From Myxococcales bacterium (GTDB lineage Bacteria; Myxococcota_A; UBA796; GCA-2862545): a DNA stretch of 64,000 nt. The DNA lies in NCBI GenBank assembly GCA_019634415.1, contig JAHQVJ010000160.1:1-64000 (forward strand), given 5' to 3'. The translations under genes and the position numbers were made by a program. Of the stretch, positions 7,530 through 16,097 are shown one piece after another (within the stretch, counting starts at the first letter, position 1; each line of letters starts with the position of its first letter). The notes below the pieces were generated by a model, which saw nothing but the letters and a program-made list of their open reading frames with translations, searched no databases and was not told the DNA's origin.

Positions 7530-10481
7530 GTGCTCGACGACCTTCTGACGGCGGCCCGTGAGGCCGCAGGGCCGCGCGTGTGGGGAGCGGCGGTCACTCT
7601 CGCGCGCAAGGGCGGAGTGCAAGGCGTCTCCGACGACGGCGAAGAGGTGCACCTACAGGTGCGCGCACCAGGCAAGATGGTGTGGCACGAGGTGTACCTG
7701 TGGCCCGGCGATGCCGACTGGGGCTGCGACTGCGACCTGCCGGGGGACTGCTGCGTGCACGCTGCGGCGGCGGTGATCGCGCTGCAGCAGTCGCGCCGCG
7801 AGGGAGAGGCCCTTCCCGCTCCCACCACCGAGCAGCAGATCGCCGTGCGCTACGCGTTCTCGTCGAACGCCGACGCGCTGTCGGTGAAGCGGATCGCCAA
7901 GTTCACCGACGGCAGCCAGGAGGTGATCACCCGACCGCTGGTGGCGATGTCGCTGGTGGCGGGCCGGGTGGACGTGCAGGCGGAGACGCACCTGGCGCTG
8001 CACACGGGCGGACCGCTGAGGCCAGATCAGCTGCGCACCCTGCTGGCGATCCTCGAGCCCGACACCGACGCCACCCTCGACGATGCGCCGGTGCGCATCG
8101 GAGCAGACCCGATCCCCTTCCGTGTGCGGGTGCGCGACGACGGCGAGGGCTTCCACGTGCAGCTGGTGCGGCCGAAGGGCCTGGACCGCCTGTTCCGGGG
8201 CGCGGCCCTGGCCGACGGCGTGCTGTCGGCCACCAGCCACGGCGAGCTCACGCCCGAGCAGCGCAAGGCGCTGGTGGCTGGCGTGAAGTACGGCCCCGAC
8301 GAAGTGGCGAGCTTGGTGAGCGAAGTGATCCCGAGCCTGCGGCGCCGGGCCCCGGTGGACGTGGAGACGGACCGGCTGCCCGACGCTGGCGCGCTGGTGC
8401 CCAAGGTGCAGGTCACCTTGGAAGAGCGCCCGGAGGGGCTGTCGGTGGGCACCCAGATCGTCTACGGCGATCCGCCGGTGGCCAAGGTCACGGCAGGCAA
8501 CCAGCTCACCATCCTGAGCGACGCGGTGGTCCCGGCCCGCGATCCCGGCGCCGAGCGACAGGTGGCCCGGGCCTTCCAGGAGCGCACGGGCATCCCCGTG
8601 GGGTTCCCACGCCTGCTCCCCCCCGACGAGGCCGTGATGTTCCTGCGCGATCAGGTTCCGCGGCACGGCGGTCCGGTGCGGGGCCAGGTGGATCCGCAGC
8701 GCTTCCGGGTGCGGGAGCAGCGCCTGCTGCCCCACCTCGACGTGCGCGAGGTGGACGGTGAGTGGGAGCTGGACGTGGCCTTCCGCTCCGAGGGCGACGA
8801 TCCGGCGGCCACGGCCCTACTGCAGGCCGATCCCCTCACGGTGATCCGGGCCTGGCAAGCCAACCGCTCCCTGGTGCCGCTGCTCGACGGGGGCTTCGCG
8901 CCGCTCCCCACCAACTGGCTCGCGGAGCACGGAGCGCTGCTGCTGGAGCTGCTCGAGGCCCGCGACGGGCGTGGCCGGGTGGGCCGCCACAGCACCGCCG
9001 CCCTGGTGGAGCTGCTGGAGGACACCGCCGCCGAGGTGCCTCCGAACCTCCACCGGCTGCGCACCTTCCTGGAGGGCGGCGAGGGCCTGCCGGAGGTGGA
9101 GCCGCCCGCCGGGCTGCGAGCCGATCTGCGCCCCTACCAGCGCGCAGGGCTGCAGTGGCTGCGCTTCCTGCGCGACATGACGCTGTCGGGGATCCTGGCC
9201 GACGACATGGGCCTGGGAAAGACGGTGCAGGCGCTGGCGGCCATGCTCGACGCGGGCGGGCGCCACCTGGTGGTGGCCCCCACCTCGGTGATCAGCAACT
9301 GGGCGCGGGAGGCCGCACGCTTCGCCCCCGAGCTGAAGGTGTGCGTCTTCCACGGACCGCAGCGCCGCCTCGATCCGGAGGCGCACCTCACCATCACCTC
9401 CTACGCGCTGCTGCGGCTGGACCGCCTGAACCTGCGCGATCAGGGCTGGACCTACGTGGTGCTGGACGAGGCCCAGGCCATCAAGAACCCGACGAGCCAG
9501 ACGGCCCAGGCGGCCTACGACATGCGCAGCGAGCACCGCTTGGCACTCACGGGTACGCCCGTGGAGAACCGCCTCGAGGAGCTGTGGAGCCTGTTCCGCT
9601 TCCTCATGCCGGGCCTGCTGGGCAGCGAGTCGGCGTTCAAGGAGCGCTTCAGCCGACCCATCGAGACAGGCGATCATCGGGCGCGCACGGCCCTGCGCGC
9701 GCGGGTGCGGCCCTACGTGCTGCGACGCCTCAAGCAGCAGGTGGCCACCGAGTTGCCGCCCCTGACCGAGATCGTGGAGCGCTGCCCCCTGGAGACCCAG
9801 CAGCGACGCGTCTACGAGAGCGTGCGGCTCACGGCGCGCCAGGACGTGCAGGCGGCGCTCTCCAAGGGCACGGGCTCCACCATGCAGGTGCTCGAGGCGC
9901 TGCTGCGCATGCGGCAAGCCTGCTGCGACCCTGCCCTGCTGCCGGGCACCGCCGGCCACGGTGCCGGGGCGGCCAAGCTCGATCGCATGGAGGAGATCCT
10001 GGTGGAGGTGGTGGCGGAGGGCCACCGCGCGCTGGTGTTCAGCCAGTGGACCAGCCTGCTGGATCGGGTGGAGGAGCGGCTGGCGGAGCTGGGGATCCAG
10101 TGGGCGCGCCTCGACGGAGGCACCCGGAACCGCCAGGAGGTCATCGACACCTTCCAGGCCGACGACGGGCCTCCCGTCTTCCTGCTGTCGCTGAAGGCCG
10201 GTGGCTTCGGGCTCAACCTCACGGCCGCCGACTACGTGCTGCACCTCGATCCGTGGTGGAACCCGGCGGTGGAGCGTCAGGCCACGGACCGCGCCCACCG
10301 GATCGGGCAGGAGCGCCCGGTGGTCAGCATCAAGCTGGTGGCCGAGAACACCGTCGAGGACCGCATCCTCGACCTGCAGGCGGCGAAGCGCGACCTGGCG
10401 GACGCCGCGCTGGGCACAGAAGGCGGCTTCCTCCGTGCCTTGTCCGCCGCCGAGCTGCGGAGCCTCTTCGAGGAGGCGTAG
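7530..10481 (+). CDS. SNF2-family DEAD/DEAH helicase with SWIM zinc finger
   Basis: A 983-residue Swi2/Snf2-type ATPase, a double-stranded DNA translocase. The N-terminus carries a SWIM zinc finger (CxC at 66/68 and CxH at 75/77), and the ATPase core follows from about residue 530. Walker A is DDMGLGKT with Lys564, Walker B is DEAQ starting at Asp646, the TGTPVENRLEELWSLF motif is clear, and the C-terminal helicase half ends with TDRAHRIGQ. This matches the bacterial SWIM-SNF2 architecture. The GTG at 7530 gives the first complete domain; no strong ribosome site is seen. It sits alone between genes of unrelated function, 32 bases after the peptidase. Its substrate, in chromosome maintenance or repair, cannot be told from sequence. 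Confidence 0.93.
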   Translation: MLDDLLTAAREAAGPRVWGAAVTLARKGGVQGVSDDGEEVHLQVRAPGKMVWHEVYLWPGDADWGCDCDLPGDCCVHAAAAVIALQQSRREGEALPAPTTEQQIAVRYAFSSNADALSVKRIAKFTDGSQEVITRPLVAMSLVAGRVDVQAETHLALHTGGPLRPDQLRTLLAILEPDTDATLDDAPVRIGADPIPFRVRVRDDGEGFHVQLVRPKGLDRLFRGAALADGVLSATSHGELTPEQRKALVAGVKYGPDEVASLVSEVIPSLRRRAPVDVETDRLPDAGALVPKVQVTLEERPEGLSVGTQIVYGDPPVAKVTAGNQLTILSDAVVPARDPGAERQVARAFQERTGIPVGFPRLLPPDEAVMFLRDQVPRHGGPVRGQVDPQRFRVREQRLLPHLDVREVDGEWELDVAFRSEGDDPAATALLQADPLTVIRAWQANRSLVPLLDGGFAPLPTNWLAEHGALLLELLEARDGRGRVGRHSTAALVELLEDTAAEVPPNLHRLRTFLEGGEGLPEVEPPAGLRADLRPYQRAGLQWLRFLRDMTLSGILADDMGLGKTVQALAAMLDAGGRHLVVAPTSVISNWAREAARFAPELKVCVFHGPQRRLDPEAHLTITSYALLRLDRLNLRDQGWTYVVLDEAQAIKNPTSQTAQAAYDMRSEHRLALTGTPVENRLEELWSLFRFLMPGLLGSESAFKERFSRPIETGDHRARTALRARVRPYVLRRLKQQVATELPPLTEIVERCPLETQQRRVYESVRLTARQDVQAALSKGTGSTMQVLEALLRMRQACCDPALLPGTAGHGAGAAKLDRMEEILVEVVAEGHRALVFSQWTSLLDRVEERLAELGIQWARLDGGTRNRQEVIDTFQADDGPPVFLLSLKAGGFGLNLTAADYVLHLDPWWNPAVERQATDRAHRIGQERPVVSIKLVAENTVEDRILDLQAAKRDLADAALGTEGGFLRALSAAELRSLFEEA

Positions 10482-10528
10482 CGTTCGTGCCTTCCTGCGT
10501 TGCTCGCCTCGCGATGTGCGATACCTCC

Positions 10529-10537
10529 TGCTAGGAT
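10529..10537 (+). promoter_or_regulatory. Extended -10 promoter (TGCTAGGAT) of the cpaB-like gene
   Basis: TGC-TAGGAT is an extended -10 box 24 bases before the ATG at 10562, leaving a short leader that includes the ribosome site GAGAGGA. No good -35 is visible at the usual distance, as expected for an extended -10. The same pattern occurs at five other genes in this window. Confidence 0.5.
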
Positions 10538-10561
10538 GGCCCGCGCTCCTGAGAGGACGAC

Positions 10562-11449
10562 ATGGCTCGTGACAGTTCCGGTGGCAGTGGTGCGCTGCGC
10601 GCGCTGATCTTCTTGGCGATGGCCGTGGCCATGGGAGCCGGCTCCCTCATCGCGCTGTACCAGCTCATCACCGAGTACCAGCTGCGGATCGACGAGGCCA
10701 AGCGCCCCGAAGACGTCGTGATGGTCATCGTGGCCGCGCGCGACCTGTACCAGGGCGTCACGATCACGGAAGAGGACCTGTACGCGGTGCAGATCCCGCC
10801 CAAGTACCTGCCCGAGGGCGTGTTCTTGTCGCCGGAGCACGTGGTGGGTCGCATCCCTCGCGAGCGCATCCTGGCCAACGAGTTCGTGCGCGCCGACCGC
10901 CTGGCGGATCCGGAGTCGGGCGTGGGGCTGAACGCCGTCATCCCGCGCGGCATGCGCGCCATCTCGGTGGGTGTGAGCGACGGGGCAGCCCTGTCGGGCT
11001 TCCTCAACCCGGGCAACTACGTGGACGTGCTGGTCACGATCACCCCCGATGGCAGCGACGCCAAGCCAAAGACCGACACGCTGCTGCAGGCCATCTTCGT
11101 GCTGGGTGTGAACAGCCGCATGCAGAAGGAGTCCGCCCAAGACGCGCAGACGGTCCGCGGGCGCCAGCGCCCCTCCGTCACCCTGCTGGTCACGGCGGAT
11201 CAGGCCGAGCAGGTCGCTCACGCCGAGAACCTGGGCGACATCGTGCTGTCGTTGCGCAACGACCTCGACGTGAACGTGTCCGCCCTCGAGGGGGTCGACG
11301 TCGACGATCTGCGGCGCAAGATCGAGGCGCCGAAGGTGGTGCGGCGCGCTCGCCCGAAGAAGGTGAAGCGCTGCCGTGAGTTCTCGGTGATCCAGGGCGG
11401 CGAGAAGAAGATCATCCTGGTGGATGCGAACGGCGTTCCCTGCGAGTAG
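10562..11449 (+). CDS. cpaB: CpaB/RcpC-like Flp pilus assembly protein
   Basis: A 295-residue CpaB/RcpC-type protein with an SAF domain. Relatives act in the periplasm in assembly of Flp/Tad (type IVb) pili, possibly binding peptidoglycan or the secretin. One N-terminal membrane helix (about residues 13-35) is followed by the SAF domain (VIVAARDLYQGVTITEEDLYAVQIP, about 54-80, continuing to GVGLNAVIPRGMRAISV) and the RcpC region with NYVDVLVTITPDG. The C-terminus is basic. The ATG at 10562 has GAGAGGA upstream. No other tad genes flank it, so either the rest of the pilus locus lies elsewhere or the gene is a lone paralog. It converges on the MFS gene with a 38-base overlap. Confidence 0.88.
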   Translation: MARDSSGGSGALRALIFLAMAVAMGAGSLIALYQLITEYQLRIDEAKRPEDVVMVIVAARDLYQGVTITEEDLYAVQIPPKYLPEGVFLSPEHVVGRIPRERILANEFVRADRLADPESGVGLNAVIPRGMRAISVGVSDGAALSGFLNPGNYVDVLVTITPDGSDAKPKTDTLLQAIFVLGVNSRMQKESAQDAQTVRGRQRPSVTLLVTADQAEQVAHAENLGDIVLSLRNDLDVNVSALEGVDVDDLRRKIEAPKVVRRARPKKVKRCREFSVIQGGEKKIILVDANGVPCE

Positions 11450-12551
11450 CGGCGAGCAGCGCCCAGGCCGCGGCACTCGCTGCAGCGGCCACTCCGAACA
11501 GCACGTCGGGCCCGTAGGCCTCGAGCACGGGCGCGGCGAGGAGCAGCCCCACCAGGCGACCGGCACCGAACATGGAGGCGTGGAGCAGCGCTTGGGTGCT
11601 GTTGCGTAGGCTCGCGGGAGCGAGCTCGGCGTACAGCGCGGTGGCGCCGATCCACATGGCGCCGAAGGTGAGGCCGTGCAGCGCCTGCACACCCACGATC
11701 AGCGGCACCGAGGTGGCCCAGCCGGTGATGGCGAACCGCGGCACCGCCGAGGCCACCCCCACGGTGAACAGCCGCCGGGGGCCGAAGCGCTCGAGCAACC
11801 CCGGCGCGACGGCGAGCACCCCGACCTCCACCGCCACGCCGATGGCGAAGGCGACGCCGGTGGCCCAGGTAGGTGCACCGAGTGCATCCAGGTGCAGCGC
11901 GAAGAAGCTGTCGTAGGCGGTGAGGGACGCCCCGTGGAGCAGGCTCGCCACCACCACAGGCGCCAGCGACCCGTGCCGCAGCAGCCCCAGGAGCTGTCCC
12001 ACCCTCGGCGGCGCGGGCGCCTTGGTGGGCAGCGGCGGCAGCGCGAGCGCCACCAGCGTGGCCACCGCCAGCAGGATCGCGGCCTGGACCACCGGCGTCA
12101 GCGCCCAGGCGTCGCGGCCCACGCCCGCCACCACCACCCCGATCCCGAAGGCCGCCGAGCCCACCAGCCGCACGCGCCCGTAGCGGCGGCCCACCCAGCG
12201 CACCGTGGCGGCGTCGGCGATGGGCAGCATGGGTGCGCTGCTGGTGGCCCAGCCGCACACCGCGAGCACGAGCACCCAGGGGCTGCTGCTCACGCACAGC
12301 AGGCCCACGAACAGTGCCGCCAGCCCGTTGCCGAGCTTGAGGACAGGCCCCGCAGCCCCCAAGCGATCCGCCACCCAGGCCCAAAGCGGTCCGCCCAGGA
12401 GTCGCCCGATCGGCATGGCCAGGAGCAGCAGCGCAATCTGGCTGTCGCTCAGGCCCTGGTCGCGCAGATGCAGGGCCAGCCAGGGTCCCAGCGTCATGGC
12501 ACCACAGACGGCGGCGTACCACAGGATCAGCGCGCGGGGAGCGGCAGACAC
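11412..12551 (-). CDS. MFS transporter
   Basis: A 379-residue major facilitator superfamily protein with about 12 predicted membrane helices, of the PPP/LacY-like nucleoside-or-sugar type (GRLLGGPLWAWVADRLG between helices 2 and 3; GLTFGAMWIGATALYAELAP in the second half). The substrate is unknown. The open frame runs far upstream but that part is antisense shadow. I place the start at the GTG at 12551, because GAGGAG precedes it by about six bases while the GTG at 12557 sits directly against that site. It diverges from the cyclophilin gene across about 50 bases and overlaps the cpaB end by 38 bases in convergent orientation. Confidence 0.88.
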   Translation of the reverse strand: MSAAPRALILWYAAVCGAMTLGPWLALHLRDQGLSDSQIALLLLAMPIGRLLGGPLWAWVADRLGAAGPVLKLGNGLAALFVGLLCVSSSPWVLVLAVCGWATSSAPMLPIADAATVRWVGRRYGRVRLVGSAAFGIGVVVAGVGRDAWALTPVVQAAILLAVATLVALALPPLPTKAPAPPRVGQLLGLLRHGSLAPVVVASLLHGASLTAYDSFFALHLDALGAPTWATGVAFAIGVAVEVGVLAVAPGLLERFGPRRLFTVGVASAVPRFAITGWATSVPLIVGVQALHGLTFGAMWIGATALYAELAPASLRNSTQALLHASMFGAGRLVGLLLAAPVLEAYGPDVLFGVAAAASAAAWALLAATRRERRSHPPG

Positions 12552-12586
12552 GATCACTCCTCGGGCGTGGTGGCGTAACCGGCTGC

Positions 12587-12595
12587 TGGTACCAT
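12587..12595 (+). promoter_or_regulatory. Extended -10 (TGGTACCAT), leaderless start of the cyclophilin gene
   Basis: TGG-TACCAT ends seven bases before the ATG at 12603 and no ribosome site is present. Transcription would begin at or next to the start codon, giving a leaderless mRNA. This also decides the start: the ATG at 12594 lies inside the -10 box. Confidence 0.5.
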
Positions 12596-12602
12596 GCGTG
12601 CC

Positions 12603-13211
12603 ATGACTGTCATCCTGTTGTGGGCCGCGTGTGCCGGCACCTCCACCACCCCGACCTCCACCCCCACCGACACCGCCGTGCCCACCGAGCTGCCCGAGGG
12701 CGTCTTCCTGGTGGATCTCGACACCACGGTGGGCCCCATCGTGCTGGAGATCCATCGCGACTGGGCGCCGCTGGGGGTGGATCGCTTCCTCGAGCTGGTG
12801 GACGTGGGCTTCTACGACGACACCCGCTTCTTCCGGGTGGTGCCCGACTTCGTGGTGCAGTTCGGCATGAGCGGCGATCCCGCGATCACCACGAAGTGGT
12901 CCAACGCCACCATCCTCGACGATCCGGTGGTGGAGTCCAACGTGCGACGCATGGTCACCTTCGCCACCTCGGGCCCCGACGCCCGCACCACACAGCTGTT
13001 CATCAACCTGGACGACAACAGCTTCCTCGACGATCAGGGCTTCGCCCCCATCGGACGCGTGGCCGAGGGCATGCCCAACGTGCGCGACATCAACGCCGAG
13101 TACGGGGAGCAACCGCAGCAGTCCCTCATCGGTCAGCAGGGCAACGCCTACCTCGACGACAGCTTCCCTCGCCTCGACGGCATCATCACGGCCACACTCC
13201 GCGACCTGTGA
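12603..13211 (+). CDS. Cyclophilin-type peptidyl-prolyl isomerase, lipoprotein
   Basis: A cyclophilin-type peptidyl-prolyl cis-trans isomerase of 202 residues, exported as a lipoprotein. The signal MTVILLWAAC is very short, with the lipid-receiving Cys at residue 10, then a Thr/Pro-rich linker (about 11-30) and the cyclophilin domain. Seen in the domain are the catalytic-site pattern FFRVVPDFVVQFG (the F-x-R-x-x-x-x-F-x-x-Q-x-G core of the family) and QLFINLDDNSFLD. The role is likely protein folding in the periplasm or at the surface. The ATG at 12603 fits the lipoprotein signal and lies seven bases after an extended -10. A hairpin follows the stop. Confidence 0.92.
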   Translation: MTVILLWAACAGTSTTPTSTPTDTAVPTELPEGVFLVDLDTTVGPIVLEIHRDWAPLGVDRFLELVDVGFYDDTRFFRVVPDFVVQFGMSGDPAITTKWSNATILDDPVVESNVRRMVTFATSGPDARTTQLFINLDDNSFLDDQGFAPIGRVAEGMPNVRDINAEYGEQPQQSLIGQQGNAYLDDSFPRLDGIITATLRDL

Positions 13212-13220
13212 TGCCCGACG

Positions 13221-13239
13221 GGTCGGGAGTCCCCCGACC
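13221..13239 (+). terminator. Hairpin after the cyclophilin gene
   Basis: GGTCGGG (13221-13227) and CCCGACC (13233-13239) form a perfect seven-base-pair stem with a five-base loop, ten bases after the cyclophilin stop. There is no T-run, so termination efficiency is uncertain. Confidence 0.45.
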
Positions 13240-13266
13240 GTGAGCCTTCGCCACGAGCGGCTGGGA

Positions 13267-13272
13267 TAGGCT
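13267..13272 (+). promoter_or_regulatory. -10 box (TAGGCT) six bases before the LolB-like gene
   Basis: TAGGCT lies six bases before the ATG at 13279, with no ribosome site between. This fits a leaderless mRNA, as at several other genes in the window. Confidence 0.4.
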
Positions 13273-13278
13273 GCACGC

Positions 13279-14079
13279 ATGCTCAGATTCACGCTGCTCG
13301 CCCTCGCGCTGGGGGGATGCCCCCGCACCCCCACCCCCGAGCCCCTCGGCCAGCCAGATCCTGCGCAGGAGGTGCTCGCTCGCGCCCAGGCCCGCACCGT
13401 CCCGGACGCGCTGCGGGCCCGGTTCGGCTTCAAGATCGACAGCGAGCCCCTGGGCCTGTCGGGCAGCACGGGGGGCGCCCTCATCGTGGACCGACCGGGT
13501 CGCGGCCACCTCGCCGTGCTGGGACCGTTCGGCGGACCCTTGGCCCAGGTGCAGACGGACGGCACCGGCCTCGCCGTGCTCATGCCGCGCCAGCGCCAAC
13601 ACGCCACCGCCCTCGACGCAGGGGAGCGTCTGCTGGCGCTCACCGAGGGCATCGCCGGACTCCCGGAGGTGGTGGATCTGTTCGTGGGCAAGGTGCCGCT
13701 GGACGCCGAGCGGATCACCGCTACCGAGCCCACCGCCGAGGGCCTCGAGATCACCATGGCCGGACCCCAGGACACCGTCGTGCAGCTCGTGCTCGAGCCC
13801 GCCTCCGCCACCCCGCGCTTGGTGGACGTGATGCGCACCGACGGCACCTCGCTGCTGTCGGCCACCTACGGTCCCTTCCAGCCCATGGAGGATGGCACCG
13901 CCATGCCGGGCGAGGCCTCCTTCCACGTGCCCTCGCTGCAGCTTCAGCTCGACGTACGCTTCAAGAGCTGGACGGTGCTCGAGGGCGACCCCCCCGACGT
14001 GTTCTCCCTGGCGCCACCCGACGGCTTCAGCACGGGGACCTTGAACGTCGCAGGGCTGCTGTCGCCCCCCTCCCCCTGA
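13279..14079 (+). CDS. LolB/DUF4292-like lipoprotein
   Basis: A 266-residue predicted lipoprotein: signal MLRFTLLALALGGC with a lipobox at Cys14, then a Thr/Pro-rich linker. The body resembles the LolB/DUF4292-like lipoproteins in pattern: a helix followed by strands (GGALIVDRPGRGHLAVLGPFGGPLAQVQTDG, about 70-100) and a C-terminal half with an FHVPSLQLQLDVRFKSWTVLE strand set. LolB-type proteins receive lipoproteins at the outer membrane, but the similarity here is only of overall pattern, so the function is not assigned. It stops six bases before the convergent hydrolase gene. Confidence 0.75.
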   Translation: MLRFTLLALALGGCPRTPTPEPLGQPDPAQEVLARAQARTVPDALRARFGFKIDSEPLGLSGSTGGALIVDRPGRGHLAVLGPFGGPLAQVQTDGTGLAVLMPRQRQHATALDAGERLLALTEGIAGLPEVVDLFVGKVPLDAERITATEPTAEGLEITMAGPQDTVVQLVLEPASATPRLVDVMRTDGTSLLSATYGPFQPMEDGTAMPGEASFHVPSLQLQLDVRFKSWTVLEGDPPDVFSLAPPDGFSTGTLNVAGLLSPPSP

Positions 14080-14085
14080 GCTCGG

Positions 14086-15291
14086 TCAGGGCCCCCCGAC
14101 GAAGTCGTCGACCTCGACCTCGGGGATATCGCCCAGCTGCGCCCACACGTCGGTGCGATCCTGACACATCAGCGTCTCCTCCAGCGCCGCGACGGAGGCG
14201 TGCCCCACGATCGCCCCGCCCACCTCGGGATCCAGGAGCGTGGGATCGCAGTCGAACAGGAACCCGGCGAACTGTGCACCGCACACACCCACGTCTTGCG
14301 CGATGGTCAGGATGTCGTCGCCGTTGCCGTTGCGGATCTCGCAGATGTCGCTGAAGAGCAGGTGGCCGGCATCGGCCACCCCTACCAGCCGACGAGGCCA
14401 CGACGAGGCCTCATAGGCGTCCATCGTGGCGTCGAACGACACGACGTCGTCGGACAGGGCTCCCATGAACACCGTGGAGAGCAAGTCCGGACCAGCCTGG
14501 ACGGAGGTGGCAGCAGCGAGGGGCAGGACGAGCTGCACACCTGCAACAGCCGCATACGCGGCTGCCTCCGAGCCACCGGCGGAGTGCCCCGCCACGGCCA
14601 AGCGCTCCACGTCGATGGCGCCGTCGAGGAACGCTGCGTCGGCCAGTCCCGATCGCACCAGATCGACGTCTCCTGCCACGTCCCGCTGCCCGGTGCGCGC
14701 ATCTGGACAGGCGATGGCCAGCATGTCCGCCAACCAGAGTCCCGGGTGGTCCGCCGAGGCCACCACGAAGCCACGCGACGCCCACAGCGCCATCGTAGAC
14801 AACGACTGGCTGCGCCACGCCGCCGTTCCATGGATGAAGATCACCACCGGATAGGGGCCACGCTCCCTGTCCAGCGGCAGATCCCGGTAGCAGTCACACG
14901 TGTGCGTGGGCGACAGCTCGGGCGGGATCAGCGCGCGCTGGCTCGCGGGCAGGGCGTACTCGATCGGGTACGTCTGTCGCTCCAGGCCTGCCTCGGAGCC
15001 GAGCTGTGCCGGGTACCACACCTCCACGGTGAGGGTGCCACCATCGCCTCGTGGCAGCACCACGGTCTTGGCACCGACGGGCCACGGGCCATGCTCGGAC
15101 GGACCGGCATCGGACGCCAAGAACGACGCGCCGTCGCAGCCCTCGAACACAGCAAGCGCCTCGGTGGGATCAGGAGTGGGCGTTTCCCCCTCGGTGATGA
15201 TCTCGCTGGGCGGACTGGGCGCAGGCTGGACCTCCGCTGAACCCTCCGTCGAGCCCGTCGAACACGCGATCAAACCCATGATAGTCCACAT
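14086..15291 (-). CDS. Alpha/beta-hydrolase lipoprotein
   Basis: A 401-residue secreted alpha/beta-hydrolase of the PAF-acetylhydrolase/dienelactone-hydrolase type. The signal is short (MWTIMGLIAC, lipobox Cys10). A Ser/Pro/Glu-rich linker (about 11-45) leads to the catalytic domain with the oxyanion region VVIFIHGTAAW, the nucleophile elbow GHSAGG and a likely catalytic His in DAGHLLF. Paired cysteines (CDCY, CEIR, CGAQ, CDPT) suggest disulfides and so an extracytoplasmic location. The ATG at 15291 has GAGGTG six bases upstream; longer in-frame starts were dropped because they have no signal peptide. The substrate is unknown; esters or phospholipids are typical. It diverges from the DUF2846-like gene. 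Confidence 0.85.
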   Translation of the reverse strand: MWTIMGLIACSTGSTEGSAEVQPAPSPPSEIITEGETPTPDPTEALAVFEGCDGASFLASDAGPSEHGPWPVGAKTVVLPRGDGGTLTVEVWYPAQLGSEAGLERQTYPIEYALPASQRALIPPELSPTHTCDCYRDLPLDRERGPYPVVIFIHGTAAWRSQSLSTMALWASRGFVVASADHPGLWLADMLAIACPDARTGQRDVAGDVDLVRSGLADAAFLDGAIDVERLAVAGHSAGGSEAAAYAAVAGVQLVLPLAAATSVQAGPDLLSTVFMGALSDDVVSFDATMDAYEASSWPRRLVGVADAGHLLFSDICEIRNGNGDDILTIAQDVGVCGAQFAGFLFDCDPTLLDPEVGGAIVGHASVAALEETLMCQDRTDVWAQLGDIPEVEVDDFVGGP

Positions 15292-15462
15292 AGAACACCT
15301 CGAAGCACCCCTATGGGAAAAGCCCACGCGGGAGTACAAGGACAGTCTAAGCTGACGGTTCCTGGGGATCGTGCGACCCCACCCCCTGATCCGGGGTTGC
15401 AGTGGGACCGGAACGAGCGAGTGCAGGGAGTGCTGCAAGTCCAGGCGCGGAGCGGCAACCTG

Positions 15463-15468
15463 TAGAAT
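15463..15468 (+). promoter_or_regulatory. -10 box (TAGAAT) of the DUF2846-like gene
   Basis: TAGAAT matches the -10 consensus at five of six positions. Transcription would start near 15475, inside the left arm of the palindrome at 15467-15499, so a protein bound there would block initiation. Confidence 0.5.
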
Positions 15469-15499
15469 CGCGACCATCAACTCCGTTGATGGTCGCGAT
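15467..15499. promoter_or_regulatory. Perfect 33-base palindrome, candidate operator (copy A)
   Basis: ATCGCGACCATCAAC (15467-15481) and GTTGATGGTCGCGAT (15485-15499) are perfect inverted repeats around TCC. The element overlaps the end of a -10 box and covers the expected transcription start of the DUF2846-like gene, ending 20 bases before its ATG. A copy with 23 of 24 identical bases lies at 31896-31919 in front of the large regulator gene. As RNA it would also form a strong hairpin in the 5' leader. An operator is my preferred reading; a mobile extragenic palindrome is the alternative. Confidence 0.65.
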
Positions 15500-15518
15500 G
15501 ACACCAGGAGCACAGCCC

Positions 15519-16097
15519 ATGTCCGCCCTCCTCGCCCTGCTCACCCTGCCCGCCAGCGCAGCCAACTTCGCCGACCGCACCAGCGACGACTCGCCCATCG
15601 AGCCAAGCGCCGACGAGGCCGTCCTCGTCTTCTTCCGGCCCTCCAAGTACGGCGGCAACAAGCCCGCCGTGGTCGACGGCAACGGCACGATCGTGGCGCA
15701 GATGGTGGGCAAGTCCCACTTCGTGCACCGCGTGGCTCCCGGCGAGCACACCTTCACCGTCTGGGGGGAGGCCACCCCCACCCTGAAGGCCACCGTCGAG
15801 GCAGGCGAGATCTACTACGTGAAGATGGACTCCTCGATGGGCGCATGGACCGCGCGCTTCCCCATGGTGGCCATGGGCCCCTCCCGCGAGGGCTGGGAGC
15901 AGGTGGCCGTCTGGCTCGAGCGCACCCAGCGCTGGACGCTGAACGAGGCCAAGGCCACTGCCTACGCAGAGCAGCGCGCCGGTGACCTACAGGTGGTGCT
16001 CGCGAAGGGCGAGCGGGTGTGGTCCGAGTACGACGATCAGCGCCGCACCAACCGCTCCCTCACCAAAGACGACGGCATCACAGAGGCACTTCGCTAG
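15519..16097 (+). CDS. DUF2846-like secreted protein
   Basis: A 192-residue exported protein with a signal peptide (MSALLALLTLPASAA, cleavage after about residue 15). The body resembles DUF2846 proteins: a first strand VLVFFRPSKYGGNKPAVVDGNG (about 34-55), the turn HRVAPGEHTFTVWGE and the strand VEAGEIYYVKM. That family is small, beta-rich, periplasmic or outer-membrane associated, and of unknown function. The ATG at 15519 follows the ribosome site CCAGGAG; a longer in-frame start would run through the palindromic operator and lose the signal peptide. The gene ends 20 bases inside the convergent recJ gene. Its promoter carries the palindrome shared with the regulator at 28818-31880, so it is a candidate target of that regulator. 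Confidence 0.8.
   Translation: MSALLALLTLPASAANFADRTSDDSPIEPSADEAVLVFFRPSKYGGNKPAVVDGNGTIVAQMVGKSHFVHRVAPGEHTFTVWGEATPTLKATVEAGEIYYVKMDSSMGAWTARFPMVAMGPSREGWEQVAVWLERTQRWTLNEAKATAYAEQRAGDLQVVLAKGERVWSEYDDQRRTNRSLTKDDGITEALR

Noticed and set aside
12552-13865. The open frame extending the MFS gene upstream
   Set aside because: It runs antisense through the cyclophilin and LolB-like genes, has no transporter features, and a ribosome site supports the start at 12551.
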